Positions 6,504 through 10,155 of a DNA stretch of 10,155 nt are shown one piece after another; within the stretch, counting starts at the first letter, position 1; each line of letters starts with the position of its first letter. Below the pieces are notes generated by a model. That model did no database searches. It saw nothing but the letters and a program-made list of their open reading frames with translations, and was not told the DNA's origin. The stretch is from Dehalococcoidales bacterium (GTDB lineage: Bacteria; Chloroflexota; Dehalococcoidia; Dehalococcoidales; UBA3254). The translations under genes and the position numbers were made by a program. The stretch is from NCBI GenBank assembly GCA_028718465.1, contig JAQULX010000066.1, forward strand, positions 1-10,155. The letters run 5' to 3'.

Positions 6504-7517
6504 TCAGGCTCCAATATATTTAGAATAGAGCCCTCTGGCAAAAGTCTCGTCGTTGGTATTCTTGATTATAGCCCTGCCATCCGGAAAGACCATCATTTCC
6601 TGGGAATCTGTTTTAAATTGCAGCATAAAGCTATTGTATTTCACTTCCCCCAGCGGCTGCAACCGTGTTGCCAGTTCAGCTAAAGAGAAATTAACAGGGC
6701 TTGAGCTCAGCACCTGAACAGCATTTTGTCCGCAGAGTGAGGTGGTCCTGGTGCCGAATTTGCCGTCCAGGAACTCATATCGTCCCTGCCGGCAGGCCGG
6801 GCAGTTATCCGCCCGGACTATTTTAAGCTTCTGGAAGTCGCTGTGCCAGATATCAATGAGAATCAGGTCGCGGTTGACTTCCTGAGATTCCACCAGGATT
6901 TTCAAAGCCTCAGCCACCTGAAGCGAGGCGACTATCCAGGGCGCCGGATTCAAGACTCCGGCAGTATCGCAGGTGAATACCCGGCCCCCGGGATTTTCTC
7001 CAGGGACAAAACACCGGTAACAGGCGGTCTCTCCGGGAATGATATTCATAGTCATACCGGAGGAGCCGATAGCACCACCGTAGACCCAGGGAATGCCCAG
7101 TTTTAAAGCTGCATCGTTGATGAGGAGGCGGGTCTCGAAGTTGTCCAGGGCGTCCATAATTATATCAGCGCCCCGGACCAATCGCTCTATATTGGTATAG
7201 TTGACATCGGAGGCGATCCCTTCGATTTCCACCTCTGAATTGACTTTTCGGAGATACCTTTCGGCCGCAACAGCCTTGGGGATATTATCTTTGACATCCT
7301 CCTCATCGAAGAGGATTTGCCGTTGTAAGTTATGGTATTCGATAAAGTCGCGGTCAATGATCCTGATCTTGCCGATGCCGGAACGCACCAGCCCTGAGGA
7401 TATCACCGACCCCAGCGCTCCGCAGCCAATCACTACGGCATAGCTTTGACCGAGTTTTTTTTGCCCTTCCGGTCCAATGGCCGGGAAAATAGTCTGCCGG
7501 GAATATCTGTTAAGCAT
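6504..7517 (-). CDS. ThiF/MoeB/HesA-family E1-like adenylyltransferase
   Basis: E1-like enzyme expected to adenylate the C-terminal Gly-Gly of a ubiquitin-like sulfur carrier (ThiS, MoaD or TtuB type) before it takes up sulfur as a thiocarboxylate. In 337 residues: opening R-Y-S-R-Q (4-8), nucleotide loop G-C-G-A-L-G (31-36), D55-x-D57, N63-L-Q-R-Q67, K81, D125-N-x3-R130. Two zinc-binding pairs, C166-x2-C169 and C239-x2-C242, are intact. C183 in T-C-D-x2-G-V-L sits where ThiF/Uba4 proteins keep a sulfur-handling cysteine. Residues from about 252 to the end, with an F-P-D-G-R-A-I-I pattern, form an extension beyond the E1 core. It starts 12 bases after cysE. No carrier gene is in the window, so thiamine, molybdopterin, cysteine or tRNA thiolation are all possible; the neighbours favour tRNA thiolation or cysteine metabolism. 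Confidence 0.93.
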   Translation of the reverse strand: MLNRYSRQTIFPAIGPEGQKKLGQSYAVVIGCGALGSVISSGLVRSGIGKIRIIDRDFIEYHNLQRQILFDEEDVKDNIPKAVAAERYLRKVNSEVEIEGIASDVNYTNIERLVRGADIIMDALDNFETRLLINDAALKLGIPWVYGGAIGSSGMTMNIIPGETACYRCFVPGENPGGRVFTCDTAGVLNPAPWIVASLQVAEALKILVESQEVNRDLILIDIWHSDFQKLKIVRADNCPACRQGRYEFLDGKFGTRTTSLCGQNAVQVLSSSPVNFSLAELATRLQPLGEVKYNSFMLQFKTDSQEMMVFPDGRAIIKNTNDETFARGLYSKYIGA

Positions 7518-7529
7518 TTAGCCTATCCC

Positions 7530-8264
7530 TTATATACCCTCTCCGTCGTTGAACTGCTTTTCATTGTCGCTGAATTGTTTTTCCATTTTCATCCTGGCGC
7601 AGTCCATGATGCCTGCCATGGCAGAGATCCCCGCTTTCTCTTCCAGGTTCTTTAGCCGTTCCTCTACGTTGGCTTGCTCGGTCATGATAAGGCGGATAGC
7701 CTGAGCGACGGGATCGGGCAGCTTGCCGTGTTCCAGGTCCAGGGTCGTATGGCCATTATCCACCACCCGACCGGGAATGCCTACTACAGTCTTGCCTTCC
7801 GGTACCGGTTTGATTACCACCGATCCGGAACCGATCTTGACGTCATCTTCTATGGTGATTGCCCCCAGCACTACCGCACGGCTGCCGATAACTACCCGGT
7901 TGCCTATTGTCGGATGACGTTTTTTCTTTTCCAGACTGGTCCCTCCCAGGATAACTCCGGCGTAGACCAGAACGTCATCCCCGATTTCAGTCGTTTCTCC
8001 GATCACCACTCCGGCGCCGTGATCGATAAAGAACCTTCTTCCGATTGTGGCCCCCGGATGGATCTCGATATTGGTCAGAAACCGGTTGAAAGTGGAAATC
8101 ATCCTGGCCACTAAATGTATCCGATGCCGCCAGAAAAAATGAGCCATGCGGTGCAGCCAGAGAGCATGCAGGCCGGGATAGCAGAGAAGTATCTCAAGCG
8201 TACCTCGGGCAGCCGGATCTCTCTCTTTAATAGATTGTATATCTTCCCTGATACCTTTAAACAT
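7530..8264 (-). CDS. cysE: Serine O-acetyltransferase CysE
   Basis: Transfers acetyl from acetyl-CoA to serine, giving O-acetylserine for cysteine synthesis in the cytoplasm. The 244 residues start with the short helical N-terminus typical of Bacillus-type CysE (M-F-K-G-I-R-E-D-I), then the left-handed beta-helix hexapeptide repeats from about residue 66: I-H-P-G-A-T-I-G, D81-H82-G-A-G-V-V-I-G-E-T with the catalytic histidine, A-G-V-I-L-G-G-T, and P-T-I-G-N and G-S-G-S-V-V further on. The tail after about 180 looks like a coiled coil and is longer than in minimal CysE. The frame is open upstream to 8363, but I chose ATG 8264: GGAAG lies 6 bases before it and family homology starts there. A promoter ends about 70 bases upstream, making this the first gene of the sulfur cluster. 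No O-acetylserine sulfhydrylase gene is adjacent. Confidence 0.94.
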   Translation of the reverse strand: MFKGIREDIQSIKERDPAARGTLEILLCYPGLHALWLHRMAHFFWRHRIHLVARMISTFNRFLTNIEIHPGATIGRRFFIDHGAGVVIGETTEIGDDVLVYAGVILGGTSLEKKKRHPTIGNRVVIGSRAVVLGAITIEDDVKIGSGSVVIKPVPEGKTVVGIPGRVVDNGHTTLDLEHGKLPDPVAQAIRLIMTEQANVEERLKNLEEKAGISAMAGIMDCARMKMEKQFSDNEKQFNDGEGI

Positions 8265-8333
8265 GCTGGGCTTCCTATAAATATCATGGCATTTTGTATC
8301 TGAATACGCAAGTTGCCGATCAATCATGTTTCC

Positions 8334-8363
8334 ATAATAGACTAATGTGACAGAGATAGTCAA
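8334..8363 (-). promoter_or_regulatory. Promoter of the cysE sulfur cluster
   Basis: On the - strand TTGACT (8363-8358) and TATTAT (8339-8334) each match the sigma-70 consensus at 5 of 6 positions, with an 18-base spacer. Transcription would start near 8327, leaving a leader of about 60 bases to the cysE ATG at 8264. That leader is too short for a T-box or S-box riboswitch, so control, if any, is probably at the promoter. Confidence 0.6.
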
Positions 8364-8689
8364 CTATTAAGGGGAGAGGATGAATGGCGGCTTTCGCCGG
8401 TTTGATCGTGAAAGAAATAACCCTGAGGAGAAAGAGAAGGAGAAATAACCTGAGACCAGCGAAATCCGGCACCCAATCTCTAAACCCCTGTCAGACGGAG
8501 TCCGCCTTATGTCTTAATTCCTCGGCGAACAATTAACAGAGGTACACTCCGGGCGCCGGAGGCGACCAGGGTGAGGGTGCTTCAAGCCCCTCCCGAGTCC
8601 TGGCTCCTGAATCTTAAACTTCATTAATTTCTCCGGATGCCCGAAGCACCGGGAGTGGTGAAGATTAGAAGCTGGTATTTCGTTTAACG
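8364..8689. other. Noncoding, repeat-rich stretch upstream of the cysE promoter
   Basis: No gene recognised. It holds a near-perfect direct repeat (GAAATAACCCTGAG at 8414-8427 and GAAATAACCTGAG at 8442-8454, 28 bases apart). Inverted repeats are TTAATT 8514-8519 with AATTAA 8531-8536, CTCCGG 8547-8552 with CCGGAG 8556-8561, GGTGCTTC 8576-8583 with GAAGCACC 8643-8650, and CTCCCG 8590-8595 with CGGGAG 8650-8655. It lies upstream of the cysE promoter, so it is not a cysE leader. It could be the 3' region of the small gene on its right, a small RNA, or a dispersed element. Confidence 0.4.
8547..8561. repeat. Perfect 6-bp GC-rich hairpin
   Basis: CTCCGG and CCGGAG flank a 3-base GCG loop. It is the tightest hairpin of the noncoding region between the small gene and cysE. 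No T run follows on either strand. Confidence 0.5.
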
Positions 8690-8896
8690 CTAGTTTAAGT
8701 TTTGCCGGCTTTGTTTTCTCAATAATGACATGAATGCCTCTTTCATGTCATTATTGGACCACGGCAGCGGCTTTTTGGGTTTGGACTTAAGCCATAGATT
8801 ATTGGGCAGAAAATGCCCCAGGTTGAGTTCAAGGTCCTTTTTGAATGTGTTCCAGGTATCGTAGCGGGTGCGGATGTAAACCACTTCATCTTGCAT
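8690..8896 (-). CDS. Small protein of unknown function
   Basis: I do not recognise this 68-residue protein. It starts M-Q-D-E-V-V-Y-I, has an aromatic, basic middle (Y12, W15, F18, F29, W35, W46), a K-P-K-K-P patch at 39-43 and a basic C-terminus; there is no cysteine, signal peptide or membrane segment. It is predicted to be soluble and basic, with a possible C-terminal helix from about 48. Support for a real gene: GGTGAGG (8910-8904) is 7 bases before the ATG, composition is protein-like, and an array of palindromes sits directly upstream. Against: short, alone, and unrecognised. A 15-bp perfect inverted repeat lies inside the coding sequence near its end. It has no close partner gene; the histidine kinase on its right ends about 370 bases away on the same strand. 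Confidence 0.55.
   Translation of the reverse strand: MQDEVVYIRTRYDTWNTFKKDLELNLGHFLPNNLWLKSKPKKPLPWSNNDMKEAFMSLLRKQSRQNLN
8720..8756. repeat. 15-bp perfect inverted repeat inside the small gene
   Basis: CAATAATGACATGAA (8720-8734) is perfectly mirrored by TTCATGTCATTATTG (8742-8756) around a 7-base centre. On neither strand is the stem followed by a T run, so it does not look like an intrinsic terminator. It overlaps codons of the small gene around residues 47-59. Confidence 0.8.
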
Positions 8897-8919
8897 ATCG
8901 CTGCCTCACCAATATTCAC

Positions 8920-9006
8920 TTAAGTTAACAGTAATTAACTTAACCTGATTTTAATCACTTCCATACTGGATTAAAATATTCCAATAGTACTGTATTTTAT
9001 AGTACT
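8920..9006. promoter_or_regulatory. Array of AT-rich palindromes upstream of the small gene, candidate operator region
   Basis: Three elements follow one another: TTAAGTTAA (8920-8928) with TTAACTTAA (8935-8943); ATTTTAATC (8948-8956) with GATTAAAAT (8969-8977); and two direct copies of ATAGTACT (8984-8991 and 8999-9006), each containing the palindrome AGTACT. The first lies about 10 bases upstream of the small gene's ribosome binding site. The arrangement fits binding sites of dimeric regulators. No clear -35/-10 pair was found in it. Confidence 0.45.
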
Positions 9007-9093
9007 TATGTAGTAATGGGCCTATGGTTCATCTCAAAGCATGATTATTAATCCTGGATTATCAAAAGCCTGTACCCGGATGGAACGAATAAA

Positions 9094-9139
9094 ATGGATT
9101 CTCTCCTGCCTGGAGATGATTCGTGGGGGAGAGAATCAT
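9094..9139 (-). terminator. Probable terminator downstream of the histidine kinase gene
   Basis: GATTCTCTCC (9097-9106) pairs perfectly with GGAGAGAATC (9128-9137), or ATG (9094-9096) pairs with CAT (9137-9139) if one G bulges. On the - strand the hairpin is followed by CATTTTATT, a broken T run, about 130 bases after the kinase stop codon. A competing small stem, TCTCC 9102-9106 with GGAGA 9112-9116, exists inside it. Confidence 0.45.
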
Positions 9140-9160
9140 GATTAAAGATTAATGATTAAG
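9140..9160. repeat. Triple heptamer tandem repeat GATTAAN
   Basis: GATTAAA, GATTAAT and GATTAAG stand head to tail at 9140-9146, 9147-9153 and 9154-9160. The exact 7-base period over three copies suggests either slippage or a short binding-site array. Confidence 0.6.
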
Positions 9161-9267
9161 GAAGGGGAGGATGAGACCGGGTAGAGTCTGTGTCAAGCAC
9201 GGGATGGGACCCAGGACTTCCGGCATCACATTCTATTATCGAAATCACTTCTTGCGCTATATACGGA

Positions 9268-10047
9268 TCATGACTCCGGGCAGGGGGTGTGGAGAGGCAA
9301 CTCCGCCGTGATACGCGTCCCTTTAGCCGGAGAGGAAACAATATTCAGTTTACCGTCCAGCAACCGCACCCGTTCTCTCATACCGCTCAGGCCGGTTGAC
9401 GAAACAGCATCCAGCCTCTCCGGAGAGAAACCGCGCCCTCTGTCCTCGATGCACACCCGCAAAATATCCTTTTCTACATTAATAGTCACCTCGGCAGAAT
9501 CCACCTCCGCATAACGGGCGATATTGGTGAGCGCTTCCTGCACGATCCGGTAGATGGCCGTATTAATTTCCGGTGTCAGGGAGTCCTGGATTGCATTCAA
9601 TCCGTCATGATAGAATTTGATCTGTATACTGGTCTGCGCTTTGAATCTTTCAAAATGCCATATCAGGGTCGGGACCAGTCCCAGGTCATCCAGCATACTG
9701 GGGCGCAATTTCAGGGACAGTTCCCGCACCTGTTTCATCAGATCACTGATCACTGTTTTGGCCTCATCGAGGTATTCATTACTGCTTTTGTCGGACTGGC
9801 GGGAAATCTGGAACAAAAGAATTCTGAGCGCGGTCAACGATTGTCCGATCTCGTCATGCAGCTCGCGGGCAATGGTGCGGCGCTCGATTTCCTGGGTTTC
9901 CACCAGCCGGCGCGACAGAGCGCGCAGTTCCTCTTCGCTTTGCCGCAGCTTGTTCTGGCTGCTGCGGATCCTGTCTTCAATATCGAACCGGTAGAGGCCC
10001 TGGCCGATTATTTCAGATATGGACTCCAGGGTATCCACTTCTTTCAA
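9268..10047 (-). CDS. Sensor histidine kinase, NarL family (HisKA_3 and HATPase), frameshifted from its N-terminal part
   Basis: Kinase half of a two-component sensor. It autophosphorylates a histidine and would pass the phosphate to a LuxR/NarL-type regulator. Residues here count from the TTG at 10047: a short coiled coil at about 24-55, the HisKA_3 dimerisation box A-R-E-L-H64-D-E-I-G-Q, then the ATPase domain with N-box N175-I-A-R-Y-A (tyrosine where histidine is usual), D202-R-G-R-G-F and G219-L-S-G-M-R-E-R, ending G-T-R-I-T-A-E-L-P. No membrane segment is seen. The TTG is probably not a real start: the residues around it continue a GAF domain encoded in another frame just upstream, so the gene is interrupted by a one-base shift near 10062-10067. 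No response regulator gene follows it. The family is sure; whether the protein is made intact is not. Confidence 0.88.
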   Translation of the reverse strand: MKEVDTLESISEIIGQGLYRFDIEDRIRSSQNKLRQSEEELRALSRRLVETQEIERRTIARELHDEIGQSLTALRILLFQISRQSDKSSNEYLDEAKTVISDLMKQVRELSLKLRPSMLDDLGLVPTLIWHFERFKAQTSIQIKFYHDGLNAIQDSLTPEINTAIYRIVQEALTNIARYAEVDSAEVTINVEKDILRVCIEDRGRGFSPERLDAVSSTGLSGMRERVRLLDGKLNIVSSPAKGTRITAELPLHTPCPES

Positions 10048-10155
10048 AGAGAGAGCGACTTCCTTTTATCCGCGATGTGTATCGCTCCCAGGACGGTCTC
10101 GCGGTGCCGGATAGGAACAATAACTATAGTCTGGAACCCGTTTTTGATACAGACC
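10044..10155 (-). pseudogene. C-terminal end of the kinase's GAF domain, out of frame and cut by the window edge
   Basis: In the frame entering from the window edge, 36 codons read V-C-I-K-N-G-F-Q-T-I-V-I-V-P-I-R, then L-G-A-I-H-I-A-D-K-R, the usual last strands of a GAF sensor domain, and stop at TGA 10044-10046. The kinase frame is open only back to 10065. Adding one base in the A4-G2 run at 10067-10062 would give D-K-R-E-V-A-L-S-L-K-E-V-D, a natural GAF-to-helix junction. So this is the upstream part of the same gene, separated by a single missing base that is either a real mutation or a sequencing or assembly error. Confidence 0.75.

Larger units (their letters stand above)
9007..9267. 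other. Noncoding stretch downstream of the histidine kinase
   Basis: No gene is recognised here. The stretch holds the hairpin at 9094-9139 and a small tandem repeat at 9140-9160, listed separately. No response regulator gene follows the kinase in this space. Confidence 0.5.

Noticed and set aside
7674..8114. 146-codon + strand frame
   Set aside because: Antisense to CysE, whose hexapeptide repeats and catalytic histidine are clear.
8265..8333. Cysteine T-box or S-box leader before cysE
   Set aside because: The leader from the predicted promoter is only about 60 bases and has no T-box sequence or terminator/antiterminator pair.
9156..9341. 61-codon - strand frame overlapping the end of the kinase gene
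   Set aside because: Out of frame with the kinase C-terminus, no ribosome binding site, low-complexity content.
10062..10067. Programmed -1 frameshift in the kinase gene
   Set aside because: The zero-frame codons AAA-AGG preceded by T do not form a slippery heptamer allowing tRNA re-pairing, and no downstream stimulator was apparent; a plain one-base deletion or error is simpler.
1..10155. CRISPR arrays, tRNA or rRNA genes, insertion sequences
   Set aside because: No regularly spaced direct repeats, no tRNA-like arm sequence, no rRNA segments and no transposase motifs were found on either strand.

Overview
This window carries nine recognisable protein genes or parts of genes and one small unrecognised gene. 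It comes from an anaerobic-looking bacterium. Likely hosts are a Dehalococcoidia-type Chloroflexota or an anaerobic Firmicute: there is a stand-alone F420-hydrogenase-beta-like Fe-S flavoprotein, a KGG stress protein next to Hsp20, a TIGR01977-type cysteine desulfurase, and a ThiF-like E1 enzyme with a C-terminal extension. This placement is inference from gene types; no rRNA or other marker is present.

Layout. 1-200: noncoding, with a small nested RNA-like fold at the left edge. 252-1433 (+): FrhB/FdhB-like iron-sulfur flavoprotein, in visibly more AT-rich DNA than the rest, closed by a strong hairpin terminator at 1517-1545 that also serves the convergent gene. 1643-2326 (-): a calcineurin-fold protein that has lost essentially every metal ligand of the family. 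2707-3201 (+): Hsp20 chaperone, followed by about 450 noncoding bases with several inverted repeats. 3652-3888 (+): KGG-repeat stress protein. 8264-4039 (-): a four-gene sulfur cluster in the order cysE, ThiF/MoeB-like E1, cysteine desulfurase, mnmA, with a good promoter just upstream of cysE. 8364-8689: noncoding, repeat-rich. 8896-8690 (-): small unknown protein with a good ribosome binding site and a stack of palindromes upstream. 10155-9268 (-): NarL-family sensor histidine kinase cut by the window edge and broken by a one-base frameshift between its GAF and kinase parts.

How the genes work together. The sulfur cluster is the centre of interest. CysE makes O-acetylserine for cysteine synthesis, the desulfurase releases cysteine sulfur as a persulfide, and MnmA uses sulfur to make 2-thiouridine in tRNA. 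The E1-like protein normally adenylates a ubiquitin-like sulfur carrier. MnmA here lacks the usual second catalytic cysteine, although it keeps the PP-loop and the first one, and the desulfurase has an extra segment of about 24 residues just after its catalytic loop. A hybrid route is possible, in which the E1 protein and a thiocarboxylated carrier feed MnmA, as TtuC/TtuB feed TtuA in Thermus. This is inference: no carrier gene is in the window.
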